Positions 9,201 through 17,587 of a DNA stretch of 64,000 nt are shown here, piece after piece; positions within the stretch are counted from its first letter, which is position 1, and each line of letters opens with the position of its first letter. Source of the stretch: AP-15 sp963772965 (GTDB taxonomy: Bacteria; Pseudomonadota; Alphaproteobacteria; ATCC43930; CGMCC-115725); contig CAVYZU010000002.1 in NCBI GenBank assembly GCA_963772965.1, positions 372,001 to 436,000 on the forward strand, written 5' to 3'. Made by a program: the position numbers and the translations under genes. The notes under the pieces are model-generated. The model did no database searches, had not been told where the DNA came from, and worked only from the letters and a program-made list of their open reading frames with translations.

Positions 9201-9701
9201 TCATCGCTTGCCGACTGGGAAGTCATCGAAGCGGCGGCGATCACCGGGATCCGCGATTATGGCCATCAACACCCTGCGAAAGCCGTCGACAGCGTCAGCA
9301 CCTACCTGTCGATAGGCTTCCGCGACGCGCGCGCGCTGCGGGGCTGAAACTTCGCGCTCGAGACGCCGCCCCTCCGAGGTCAGTTCAAGCAGACGCTGGC
9401 GCCGGTCGCGCGGGCCCGGGCGTTGGGTAATGAATCCCTGCTCTACCAATTCGCTCAGCACACGGCTCAGGCTTTGTTTCGTGATGTGCAGGATCCCCAG
9501 CAGCTCACTGACCGTCATATGCGGGTGGCGACCGACAAAGTGGATCACACGATGATGCGCCCGCCCAAATCCGTAGTGAGCCAGGATCGCGTCAGGCTCG
9601 GCGATGAAGTCGCGATAGGCGAAAAACAGCAGTTCGATCCCCTCCCTAACTACGTCTTCGCCGGCAAAAAACGGCTCGGGACGCAATTTTATGTCAGTCA
9701 T
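9201..9701 (-). CDS. MarR-family transcriptional regulator (PetP-like)
   Basis: A 166-residue winged-helix repressor. The DNA-binding core runs about residues 50-110: MTVSELLGILHITKQSLSRV (recognition helix) and the wing QGFITQRPGPRDRRQRLLEL with the conserved D-R-R motif. It is first in the operon with the OmpR-type regulator and kinase and is divergent from ilvE across a 124-base gap, so it may bind there. Ligand unknown. Confidence 0.9.
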   Translation of the reverse strand: MTDIKLRPEPFFAGEDVVREGIELLFFAYRDFIAEPDAILAHYGFGRAHHRVIHFVGRHPHMTVSELLGILHITKQSLSRVLSELVEQGFITQRPGPRDRRQRLLELTSEGRRLEREVSAPQRARVAEAYRQVGADAVDGFRRVLMAIIADPGDRRRFDDFPVGKR

Positions 9702-9825
9702 ATTGACTTATCTCGCAACCTTGCTTATCGTCCGAGCGTCCTCTGGAATATAAAGTTCTAGGCCAGTCGGCCGGCTTTGTCCCGATCGGGCCGGCCTTTG
9801 ATCCATCGGGTGCGAGGAAATGCTG

Positions 9826-10731
9826 ATGTCCATGGTCCCGTTCGATGATCGCGACGGCTTCATCTGGTACGACGGCCAGCTGGTCCCCTGGGGTGACGCC
9901 CGGCTGCATGTGTTGAGCCACGGGCTACATTATGCAAGCTGCGTTTTCGAAGGCGAGCGCGTCTATAACGGCTCGGTCTTTCGCCTCGACGACCATAATC
10001 ACCGCTTGATCAACTCGGCCAAAATTCTTGGTTTCGAGGTTCCGGCCAATATGGATGAGTTGGCCGAGGCGACGCAGCAGGTCATCACCTCGAACAAGAT
10101 CGTCGACGGCTATGTCCGGCCGATCGCATGGCGCGGCGCCGAGCAGATGGGAGTTTCAGCGCAGGCGACCAAAATCCACCTGGCGATCGCCGCCTGGGAC
10201 TGGCCGGCCTATTTCTCACCCGAAGCGCGGGCCAAGGGCATTCGCATGAAATGGGCGCCGTGGGCGCGCCCGGCGCCACATACGGCCCCCACACAGGCCA
10301 AGGCGGCCGGGCTCTACATGATCTGCACGATGTCGAAACACGACGCCGAGGCCGCCGGCTGCGACGACGCGCTGATGCTCGATTGGCGCGGCCAGCTCGC
10401 CGAGGGCACCGGCGCCAACATTTTTCTCGCAATCAACGGCGAATTACACACTCCGACACCCGATTGCTTCCTTAACGGCATCACCCGCCAGACCGTGATC
10501 GCGCTCGCCAAAAAGCGCGGCATCAAGGTGGTCGAGCGGGCGATTATGCCGGAAGAGCTCGCAAAGGCCGACGAAGTATTCTTGACCGGCTCAGCCGCCG
10601 AGGTAACGCCGGTCGGCGAAATCATTGGCAAGCGCGGCCACTACCGCTTCACGCCGGGCACGATCTGCCGCCTGATGTGGGAAGACTACGACCGAACCGT
10701 CGGCAAGAAAGTCGCGGCTACTGCAGCTTAA
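9826..10731 (+). CDS. ilvE: Branched-chain amino acid aminotransferase
   Basis: Class IV PLP enzyme making leucine, isoleucine and valine from their 2-keto acids with glutamate. Family landmarks: HGLHYASCVFEGERVY near the N-terminus, YVRPIAWRG, the PLP Lys in QAKAAGLYMI (about residue 155-160), and LAEGTGANIFLAI in the phosphate-binding region. Length (301 residues) is normal for the IlvE type. The ATG at 9826 has GCGAGGA 7 bases upstream and is preferred to the ATG at 9820, which lies too close to it. Divergent from the marR-ompR-kinase operon. Confidence 0.95.
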   Translation: MSMVPFDDRDGFIWYDGQLVPWGDARLHVLSHGLHYASCVFEGERVYNGSVFRLDDHNHRLINSAKILGFEVPANMDELAEATQQVITSNKIVDGYVRPIAWRGAEQMGVSAQATKIHLAIAAWDWPAYFSPEARAKGIRMKWAPWARPAPHTAPTQAKAAGLYMICTMSKHDAEAAGCDDALMLDWRGQLAEGTGANIFLAINGELHTPTPDCFLNGITRQTVIALAKKRGIKVVERAIMPEELAKADEVFLTGSAAEVTPVGEIIGKRGHYRFTPGTICRLMWEDYDRTVGKKVAATAA

Positions 10732-10755
10732 CGACCTTTGAGCAGGGGACAAACG

Positions 10756-11020
10756 GTGCCCGAAGGCAGAGAAATTCTCGATTTCTTGCGGGCCAATTTC
10801 GCGGGGGTGAATGACCGGCTTGATCGAGTTCGATATCCGGCTGGACGAGTTGATCACCCGTACCAGCTCGCTAAAACGCGATCTTGCTTCGCTGAGTTTG
10901 CGAGTTGCCGAACTGAAAGTCGACTTCGCGGCCATGCAGAATAGGCTGGATACGATGGACCGGCGGATCGATAGAAGCGAGCGGCGGTTGGAGCTAGTGG
11001 ACGTAGCGGCGCCGATCTGA
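10756..11020 (+). CDS. Small coiled-coil protein, frame broken near 10816-10820
   Basis: A GTG at 10756, preceded by GAGCAGGGG, opens MPEGREILDFLRANFAGVND and RLD. The same protein resumes in another frame as EFDIRLDELITRTSSLKRDL and ends DRSERRLELVDVAAPI. Dropping one base in the CTTGATCGAG stretch joins them as an 87-residue all-helical coiled coil. Proteins with this start (EILDxLRANFAxxNxRLD) and end (MDxRxxRxERRLEL) are common in alphaproteobacteria with no known function. It follows ilvE by 24 bases. Confidence 0.65.
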
Positions 11021-11051
11021 TGCCGCAATATTAGCTCCGGGGCAGTAAGCT

Positions 11052-11519
11052 CTACTTCCGCCATCGTTCTACCGCCGTGTTATCTTCCTCGCGGGCTTCG
11101 ACCCACCGCTCACCCTCCGGGGTTTCTTCGCTTTTCCAGAATGGGGCATCGGTCTTGAGCCAATCGATCAGGAAGTGACAGGCGGCGAGCGCCGCTTCGC
11201 GGTGCGGCGAGGCGGTCGCGACGAGCACAATGCGATCGCCGGGTTCGAGCCGCCCGTAGCGATGGATGATCAGCGAGGCGTCGAGCGGCCAGCGGCGATG
11301 CGCTTCGAGCTCGATTTCGCCGAGCTTCTTTTCGGTCATGCCGGGATAATGTTCGAGGGTTAGCGCCGATACCCGGTCGCCGCCGCCCCCCTCTTCGGTT
11401 GGCGACATGTCGCGAACCAGCCCGATAAAGCTCGCGATACCGCCGATCCGGTGGTTGGCCTCCGTCAGCCGCTGAAGCTCGACGCCGATATCGAAATCCT
11501 CGCGCTGCACTCGGATCAT
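11052..11519 (-). CDS. moaE: Molybdopterin synthase catalytic subunit MoaE
   Basis: MoaE transfers sulfur from MoaD thiocarboxylate to precursor Z (cPMP) to make molybdopterin. Visible signatures: IGGIASFIGLVRD, LEHYPGMTEKKL, IIHRYGRLEPGD, VATASPHREAALAACHFLID and the active-site KTDAPFWKSE. The ATG at 11519 is chosen because upstream residues in the open frame are antisense-like and MoaE proteins begin at this point. It follows moaD after a 4-base gap and closes the mobB-moeA-moaD-moaE run. The C-terminus EEDNTAVERWRK is slightly extended. Confidence 0.94.
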   Translation of the reverse strand: MIRVQREDFDIGVELQRLTEANHRIGGIASFIGLVRDMSPTEEGGGGDRVSALTLEHYPGMTEKKLGEIELEAHRRWPLDASLIIHRYGRLEPGDRIVLVATASPHREAALAACHFLIDWLKTDAPFWKSEETPEGERWVEAREEDNTAVERWRK

Positions 11520-11523
11520 CGGC

Positions 11524-11775
11524 TCAGCCTCCGGTGACCGGCGGGAAGATCGCCACTTCGTCCGCCTCGCGCAGCGGATGGTCGCGCCCGACATAGTCCT
11601 GGTTGACCGCGACGCGCACCACCGACAAATCGCGCAGAGCCTCGGCGTAGCGTGGACTGCGCGCCTGTAGCCAAGCGAGCAGCCCCGCTACATCACGAAC
11701 TCCCGACGGCAGCGCCAACTCTTCCTCGGCGCAGCCGATGCGCGCCCGCAGCCAGGCGAAATAGAGGATTTTCAC
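11524..11775 (-). CDS. moaD: Molybdopterin synthase sulfur carrier subunit MoaD
   Basis: Ubiquitin-fold sulfur carrier of 83 residues ending in the obligatory Gly-Gly (IFPPVTGG), whose terminal Gly is adenylated and thiocarboxylated. The N-terminus MKILYFAWLRARIG and the VAVNQDYV segment are typical. Its ATG overlaps the moeA stop by 4 bases, so translation is coupled; moaE follows directly. Confidence 0.95.
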   Translation of the reverse strand: MKILYFAWLRARIGCAEEELALPSGVRDVAGLLAWLQARSPRYAEALRDLSVVRVAVNQDYVGRDHPLREADEVAIFPPVTGG

Positions 11776-13025
11776 CCGAGGACCTCGGAAAACGGCAAAA
11801 ACTCGACGATCGAGCCGGCGGCAAGATCACCTGTCGTCTCATCGAGTACAACCAGCCCTTCCGATTGTACGATCGACGACAGGATGCCGGCTCCGTCGCG
11901 CGGATATTTGGCCGCGATGACCGCATCGCCGTCGCGCTCGAGCCGCCCGCGCAAATATTCTCGCCGACCCGGCTTTTTGCGATAGGCGAAGCCGGCGCTG
12001 ACCGGAAACATTCGGGGCGGCGGTGATACCGCACCAGCGAGTTTTAAAATCAACGAGCGTGCGAGAACGGCAAACGTCACCGCGACGGCGACTGGATTTC
12101 CCGGCAACCCGATTACCGGCACCCCCGCAATCTGGCCGAGGGCCACCGGCCGTCCCGGTTTGATAGCCAGCCGCCAGAAGTGCAACGCACCGAGGCGCTC
12201 GACCGCTGCTTTGACATGATCCTCGTCGCCGGTCGAAACACCGCCCGACGTCACGATCAGATCGTGAGCGGTGGACGCCGAGCTCAGCATATCTACGAGC
12301 GCACCTTGGCGGTCGGGAATGATGCCGAAATCGCTGACCGCGCAGCCCAGCCGTTCCAACAATGCCGCAAGCATGAAACGGTTCGCGTCATAGATGGCGC
12401 CGGGAGGCAGCTGGGTCCCCGGCTCGCGGACTTCGTCGCCGGTCGACAACAATGCGACCCGCAATGGCCGGTAGACGGGCAGCTCGAAATGTCCGAGCGC
12501 CGCCGCAAGACCGATCTCGGCCGGACCCAGCCGCGCGCCGGCCGCCAGCGCCGTCTCGCCGAGGGCCACATCCTCACCGGCATGCCGGCGGTTAGCTCCT
12601 TTGCGGATCCCGGGCTTGAGGCGCACCTTGCCGTCGATGGCAACGCAATCCTCTTGCATCATCACGGTGTCGGCGCCGCTCGGCATCGGCGCGCCAGTAA
12701 AGATGCGGACCGCTTCGCCCGGCCGGATCGCGCGCCCAAGCGGGTGGCCCGCCGCCGCCCGGCCACTGATCGGCAATTCGGTTTCGCGGTCGTCACACAG
12801 ATCGGCATGCCTGACGGCGTAGCCGTCGACGGCGCTATTGGCATGCGGCGGCAAATTTATCGCTGCGACCAGATCCTCGGCCAAAACGCGCCCCGCTGCG
12901 GCGCGAAGCGGTACGGTCTGGGCATCGACCACCGCGACGACACGTTCACTGATCCGGGCAAGCGCCTGGTCCACGCTCAACAGCGCGCCACCAAAGGCAA
13001 AGCAGTCATCGCTCAGCTGTGCCAT
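11772..13025 (-). CDS. moeA: Molybdopterin molybdotransferase MoeA
   Basis: MoeA inserts molybdate into adenylated molybdopterin. The 417-residue protein shows PPHANSAVDGYAVR, IFTGAPMPSGADTVMMQED, the LLSTGDEVREPG motif and the domain III segment VTSGGVSTGDEDHVK, followed by KPGRPVALGQIAGVPVIGLP. Full length for the family (about 400). It overlaps mobB by 13 bases upstream and moaD by 4 bases downstream, making one operon. Its product cofactor would serve the IorAB-type hydroxylase encoded 10 kb away. Confidence 0.95.
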   Translation of the reverse strand: MAQLSDDCFAFGGALLSVDQALARISERVVAVVDAQTVPLRAAAGRVLAEDLVAAINLPPHANSAVDGYAVRHADLCDDRETELPISGRAAAGHPLGRAIRPGEAVRIFTGAPMPSGADTVMMQEDCVAIDGKVRLKPGIRKGANRRHAGEDVALGETALAAGARLGPAEIGLAAALGHFELPVYRPLRVALLSTGDEVREPGTQLPPGAIYDANRFMLAALLERLGCAVSDFGIIPDRQGALVDMLSSASTAHDLIVTSGGVSTGDEDHVKAAVERLGALHFWRLAIKPGRPVALGQIAGVPVIGLPGNPVAVAVTFAVLARSLILKLAGAVSPPPRMFPVSAGFAYRKKPGRREYLRGRLERDGDAVIAAKYPRDGAGILSSIVQSEGLVVLDETTGDLAAGSIVEFLPFSEVLG

Positions 13026-13522
13026 CCGGCAGACCCGTCATAGCAGAGAATGAAATCGACGATCATCGGGGGATCGCCAAGCGGCAGTAAAGGTAACTCC
13101 AGCATGGGCAGATCTTCGTCCGACGCGACCGCCACGACAAAGGGATCGTCGGGATATAGCGGCGGCTTGCCGAACGAGGGACGATAAACCTCGATTTTGG
13201 GATGCGGGTGCCGTTTGAACCCCTCGACCAGCAACAGATCAACTGGGGTGATCCGCGGCAGCAGCTGGTCGAGACCGGGTTCCGGCTCGTCTCTCAATTC
13301 GTGCATCAGCGCCCAACGCCGATCCGACACGACCATAACTTCGCGAGCGCCGGCCTCGCGATGGCGCCACGAATCCTTCCCCGGCTGATCGACATCAAAG
13401 CCATGATGAGCATGCTTGATCGTCGACACAGATATGCCGCGGGCAACGAATTCAGGAATCAACGCCGTCATCAGGGTCGTCTTGCCGCTGCCGCTCCACC
13501 CGGCAAGGCCAAAAATGCGCAC
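13013..13522 (-). CDS. mobB: Molybdopterin-guanine dinucleotide biosynthesis adaptor MobB
   Basis: GTP-binding protein that assists MobA in making the guanine dinucleotide form of the cofactor. P-loop GWSGSGKTTL at residues about 8-17, then STIKHAHHGFDVDQPGKDS and a Walker B-like LLLVEGFKRHPHPKIEV. 169 residues, full length. It lies upstream of and overlapping moeA. No mobA is in this window. Confidence 0.93.
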   Translation of the reverse strand: MRIFGLAGWSGSGKTTLMTALIPEFVARGISVSTIKHAHHGFDVDQPGKDSWRHREAGAREVMVVSDRRWALMHELRDEPEPGLDQLLPRITPVDLLLVEGFKRHPHPKIEVYRPSFGKPPLYPDDPFVVAVASDEDLPMLELPLLPLGDPPMIVDFILCYDGSAGWHS

Positions 13523-13576
13523 TGCCGCCGGTCCTAAGCGCTCAATTGGGAACGCGCATTCGTCGCGGCAACGCCG

Positions 13577-14182
13577 TTAAGCGGGGCGACCGGATTTGCC
13601 GCGAGCAATCGCAGCGGCGCGGGGCGGCCGAGTGATGTGCGGCAATCCGGCTCGGAGATAATCATACCCGGTCACCAAGGTCAGCAGCGCGGCGATCCAC
13701 AACAGAGTCTCGCCGATCCCGGCGACCGGAATGAGGCGCGGCCCGGCGTCGCCGACGATCAGAAACCCGATCGCGACCATCTGTATGGTGGTTTTCCATT
13801 TCGCAAGCCGCGACACCGGCATGCCGACGCGCAAGCCGGCGAGATACTCGCGCAACCCCGACACCAGAATTTCGCGGCACAAGATCACCAGTGCCGGAAA
13901 CACCGCTCCGGCCGAGAGCTGCCCGAATGTCGTCAACATAAACAATGTAGCCGCAACCAACAGCTTATCGGCGATCGGATCTAGAAATCGCCCGAGTTCG
14001 GATTGCTGCTGCCATCGGCGGGCCATGTGGCCGTCGAGCCAATCGGTGATACCCGCGGCAGAAAACAACGCACAGGCAAACCAGCGGGCCCAATCGCCAT
14101 GCAGGTAAAAGGTCGCGACCACCACCGGGATCACCAGAATGCGCGATAAAGTCAGCAGGTTAGGCAAGCTGGTCAACGGCAC
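13577..14182 (-). CDS. pgsA: CDP-diacylglycerol-glycerol-3-phosphate 3-phosphatidyltransferase
   Basis: Inner-membrane enzyme making phosphatidylglycerophosphate from CDP-diacylglycerol. The CDP-alcohol phosphotransferase signature DG-x2-AR-x8-G-x3-D-x3-D is visible in DWLDGHMARRWQQQSELGRF and LDPIADK (about residues 46-73). Several hydrophobic helices follow. 201 residues, family length. It lies between uvrC and mobB on the same strand, a uvrC-pgsA order seen in many alphaproteobacteria. Confidence 0.94.
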   Translation of the reverse strand: MPLTSLPNLLTLSRILVIPVVVATFYLHGDWARWFACALFSAAGITDWLDGHMARRWQQQSELGRFLDPIADKLLVAATLFMLTTFGQLSAGAVFPALVILCREILVSGLREYLAGLRVGMPVSRLAKWKTTIQMVAIGFLIVGDAGPRLIPVAGIGETLLWIAALLTLVTGYDYLRAGLPHITRPPRAAAIARGKSGRPA

Positions 14183-14229
14183 GCGCCATCCCCGGTTATT
14201 GTGCGATTCGCTAGGCTAACAACGGCATC

Positions 14230-16428
14230 TTAGCCATCGGCGTGAAAATGATCATAAATCTTTTTTGCTACAGTTTTGCTGATGCCGGCGACGCGTTCGA
14301 GTTCGCCGAGCCCGGCGCGTGCGACAGCGCGGGCCGAGCCGAAATGGAGTAGCAGCGCCCGCTTGCGGCGCGCCCCGATCCCGGCAATGTCATCGAGCGG
14401 TGATCGGCCGATCGCCTTGGCTCGGCGAGCACGGTGAGTGCCGATCGCAAAGCGGTGAGCCTCATCGCGCAGCCGCTGCAGGAAATACAGAACCGGATCG
14501 CGCGGATCGAGCGAGAATGGCGCGCGACCCGGCACAAAGAAGCGCTCGCGGCCGGCATTGCGGTCCGGCCCCTTGGCGATGCCGACGATCGCGAGGTCGG
14601 TAATGCCAAGTTCGTCGAGCACGGCCTGCGCGATACTGAGCTGGCCCTGTCCGCCGTCGATCAGGACAAGGTCGGGCCACGCGCCCTGTTCGCGCTCCGG
14701 GTCCTCCTTGAGGGCTCGGCTAAAGCGGCGCAGCAACACCTCGCGCATCATCGCATAGTCGTCGCCGCCGGCGACAATTTCTTCAACCGCTGCGACATTC
14801 CCGCCATTGGGTGCCGGTGCGGACCACTCCCCGCCAGACCCTGTCACCTCTCCCTGGATTTCCTCGGGGACAGGCGCTTCCACGACAGGCGCCGCTCTCG
14901 CGGCTGATCTGATGCCGCGAATGTTAAATTTGCGGTAGGCGCCCTTTATAAGCCCCTCGGGACCGGCGACGATCATCGCGCCGACCGCATTCGTTCCTTG
15001 GATGTGGCTGTTGTCGTAGACCTCGATGCGATTGGGCGCGGCGTCGAGACCGAGAGCCGCGGCCACCCCTTCGAGCAAGCGGCGCTGCGAGGCGCTTTCG
15101 GCAAGACGGCGACCGAGCCCTTCGCGGGCGGCAGCCGACACCCGCTCCATCAGCTTCCGTTTGTCGCCGCGCTGCGGCACCGCCAGAGTCACTCGTCTCC
15201 CGCCGAGCGACAGTGCTTCCTCGACGAGTTGATGTTCCGGAAGCCAGTGGCTCAGCAGCAATAATGGCGGCTTTGGCCGATTGTCGTAGAACTGGCCGAC
15301 AAACGACCCCAGCACTTCCTCGACTGCGAGCTGGCGGTCATGGCTTGGAAAATAGGCGCGGTTACCCCAATTCTGGCCGCCGCGGAAGAAAAACACTTGA
15401 ATACAAGTCTGCCCGCCAGCCTGATGGGCGGCTATCACATCGGCGTCAACGACGCCGGGGACGTGTATGTCCTGGTGCCCCTGGACCAAGGTCAGAGCCC
15501 GGATCCGATCACGGATCAGCCCCGCCGCCTCAAAGTCGAGCGCCACCGCAGCTTCCTGCATTTCCGCCGCCAGACGCTGCTGCACCGCGTCGGTACCGCC
15601 GGCCAGAAAGGCCCTGGCCTCTTCGATGAGTGCAGCATACTCCTCGCGACGGATCCGCCCGACGCAGGGCGCGCTGCACCGTTTAATCTGATGCAGCAGG
15701 CACGGGCGCGTGCGATTGGCGAAGATGCTGTTGCTGCACGAACGCAACAGGAATGCTTTTTGCAACGTGATCAGGGTGCGGTTGACTGCGCCCGCTGAGG
15801 CGAAGGGCCCGAAATAATCGCCGCTTTTGTTTTGCGCGCCGCGAAACTTGGTCAGTTGCGGAAAGTCGTGATCGGCGGTCAGATGGATCAACGGAAACGA
15901 CTTGTCGTCGCGCAGCAAAACATTGAAACGCGGCATCAACCGCTTGATCAAATTGCATTCGAGCAGCAGCGCTTCCGCTTCGGTATGGGTCGAGACGATC
16001 TCCATCGCCGTCGTCTCGGCTACCATCCGCCGCAGCCGGTTCGACAAATTCGCGACGTGCGCGTAATTCTGCACCCGGCTCCTCAGATTGCGCGCCTTGC
16101 CGACGTATAGCGCGTCGCCCTTGCGATCGAGCATGCGATAGACGCCAGGCGTCGCCGGCATGGTTCGGAGCGCGGCGCGGATAGCCGCGACGCCGCGCGC
16201 GATCCCGGTCGCCGCGTCCGCGAAGCCAATTTCAGAGGCTGCGCCGGGTCCGGTCTCGAGATCGGGCGCGGGCATATCTGCTCCGGCCGGGTCCGGATCG
16301 GCGCTCACCCCTTCCGGCGCGCGTCGCGGATCCATCGGCAACGGGCGGCGCCCGCGAACAGAGCGCCGCGGCGCGATCGTCGGCACGCAAGCTTCCGTCA
16401 TTCCCTCGTCAACTGGTTGTGAAGTCAC
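14230..16428 (-). CDS. uvrC: UvrABC system protein C (excinuclease subunit)
   Basis: UvrC makes both incisions during nucleotide excision repair. Domains in order: a poorly conserved N-terminal extension of about 85 residues, GIY-YIG nuclease (TPGVYRMLDRKGDALYVGKA), Cys cluster around RPCLLHQIKRCSAPCVGR, UVR motif near MQEAAVALDFEAAGLIRDRI, RNase H-like 3' nuclease (EVYDNSHIQG ... DLVLIDGGQGQL) and a C-terminal helix-hairpin-helix pair (PLDDIAGIGARRK, VAGISKTVAKKI). An insertion of roughly 40 residues, Ala/Pro/Glu-rich, sits between RKFNIRG and GDDYAMM. At 732 residues it is longer than usual (about 610-650). The frame starts at a GTG; an ATG 27 bases in (16401) is an alternative start. Confidence 0.96.
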   Translation of the reverse strand: MTSQPVDEGMTEACVPTIAPRRSVRGRRPLPMDPRRAPEGVSADPDPAGADMPAPDLETGPGAASEIGFADAATGIARGVAAIRAALRTMPATPGVYRMLDRKGDALYVGKARNLRSRVQNYAHVANLSNRLRRMVAETTAMEIVSTHTEAEALLLECNLIKRLMPRFNVLLRDDKSFPLIHLTADHDFPQLTKFRGAQNKSGDYFGPFASAGAVNRTLITLQKAFLLRSCSNSIFANRTRPCLLHQIKRCSAPCVGRIRREEYAALIEEARAFLAGGTDAVQQRLAAEMQEAAVALDFEAAGLIRDRIRALTLVQGHQDIHVPGVVDADVIAAHQAGGQTCIQVFFFRGGQNWGNRAYFPSHDRQLAVEEVLGSFVGQFYDNRPKPPLLLLSHWLPEHQLVEEALSLGGRRVTLAVPQRGDKRKLMERVSAAAREGLGRRLAESASQRRLLEGVAAALGLDAAPNRIEVYDNSHIQGTNAVGAMIVAGPEGLIKGAYRKFNIRGIRSAARAAPVVEAPVPEEIQGEVTGSGGEWSAPAPNGGNVAAVEEIVAGGDDYAMMREVLLRRFSRALKEDPEREQGAWPDLVLIDGGQGQLSIAQAVLDELGITDLAIVGIAKGPDRNAGRERFFVPGRAPFSLDPRDPVLYFLQRLRDEAHRFAIGTHRARRAKAIGRSPLDDIAGIGARRKRALLLHFGSARAVARAGLGELERVAGISKTVAKKIYDHFHADG

Positions 16429-16767
16429 TGTATTTCAAATCGTTGCGGCGATATCCACGGAAGCTGTGGATAACCTTGTTGAAAACCCGGCGCAACAGAG
16501 CCGCAAAATCGGCTTTCGGTTGCATTGCTCGTATTTGCCTAAAATTTTGGCAGTTATCTAACGCTTTGATTTGTAGCGGAATTCTGCAGACGCTGCTGAT
16601 TACCAATAAACCTCGGATCGCGCGCTCATTAACCAAACGACTGTCTCGCATAGCCACAGTCGCTGTGAACAAATCGCCATCGCTGAGTTTCGCGTGCAAC
16701 GACCCGTCCGTGTCCTCAACCATTAATTATCTGAAACAGGTGTCTCATTTCGCGTTTTACGCGAGTA
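16429..16767. other. AT-rich intergenic region upstream of uvrC
   Basis: A 339-base gap markedly richer in A+T than its surroundings. It contains one consensus DnaA box (TGTGGATAA, about 16466-16474) with a weaker TATCCACGG-like half next to it, and several A/T runs. It probably holds the uvrC promoter. No LexA-type GAAC-N7-GAAC pair was seen. Confidence 0.5.
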
Positions 16768-17529
16768 TTATTCGGTTAAGAGCGTTCTTTGCGGCTGCGC
16801 CCAGCCAAGATGTTGCCCGCCGTCGAGAGCAATCATTTGCCCGGTCAGCGCTGGTGCCGACATGATGAACCGCAGCGCGGCGGCAACCTCCTGCGGGCTC
16901 GTACCACGCCTCAGCGGCATCAGCGAACATTGATGACGGAACTGTTCCGCGGTCTGGCGGGGACTGGGCAGAGTGGGCCCCGGCCCAATGCCATTGACGC
17001 GGATGCGCGGTGCGAGCGCCAGCGCCATTGTCTGGGTCAAGGTCCACAAACCGGCTTTCGACAGCGTATACGACACAAAATATGGGGTCAGCGACCACAC
17101 CCGTTCGTCGAGAAGATTGATGATCACCCCGCCGGCCTCGGCCGGCAGCCGCGCCGCCATTTGCTGCATCAGCACGAACGGCGCGCGCAAATTGACCGCC
17201 ATATGCTGATCCCAGCTCTCGCGGCTCACCGTTTCAATGGTGTCGTCTTCGAAGACGCCAGCGTTGTTGACCAGGCAGCCGACCGGGCCGAGTTCGCGCT
17301 CGGCCCGCTCCAGCAAACCACCAATCGCGTCTTCGTCCGCGAGATCGGCCGCGACCGCGAACGCCGTCCCGCCCTTGGCGCGGATCGCCGCGGCTACTGC
17401 CTCGGCGTCGCGACCTGACTGATGATGATGTATCGCGACGGCGAAACCGTCTTCGGCCAAGGCCAGAGCCAGCGCTCGTCCGATGCGCCGCCCGCCGCCG
17501 GTCACCAGCGCCGCGCGCGGGATCGGCAA
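16768..17529 (-). CDS. SDR oxidoreductase, FolM/pteridine-reductase-like
   Basis: Classical short-chain dehydrogenase of about 254 residues. NADP-binding TGGGRRIGRALA near the N-terminus (the R-R-I-G form is typical of pteridine reductases and FolM), NNAGVFEDD, active site YTLSKAGLWTLTQ (Tyr and Lys present) and IGPGPTLPS. FolM reduces dihydromonapterin and dihydrofolate; that assignment here is by motif only. The start is uncertain: no ATG is near, and a TTG at 17529 (LPIPRAALVTGGG) best fits the family start. It lies 58 bases downstream of uvrB on the same strand. Confidence 0.85.
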   Translation of the reverse strand: MPIPRAALVTGGGRRIGRALALALAEDGFAVAIHHHQSGRDAEAVAAAIRAKGGTAFAVAADLADEDAIGGLLERAERELGPVGCLVNNAGVFEDDTIETVSRESWDQHMAVNLRAPFVLMQQMAARLPAEAGGVIINLLDERVWSLTPYFVSYTLSKAGLWTLTQTMALALAPRIRVNGIGPGPTLPSPRQTAEQFRHQCSLMPLRRGTSPQEVAAALRFIMSAPALTGQMIALDGGQHLGWAQPQRTLLTE

Positions 17530-17587
17530 TGCCGGTGACGCCCCGGTCAGCTCGTCTACTTGATCGAGATCGGCGGCGCCGCCGACA

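Noticed and set aside
12180..13043. Plus-strand open frame of 287 codons over moeA
   Set aside because: Antisense to moeA, whose motifs are unambiguous.
16429..16767. Chromosomal replication origin
   Set aside because: Only one good DnaA box, and none of the usual alphaproteobacterial origin neighbours (dnaA, hemE, gidA) are present.
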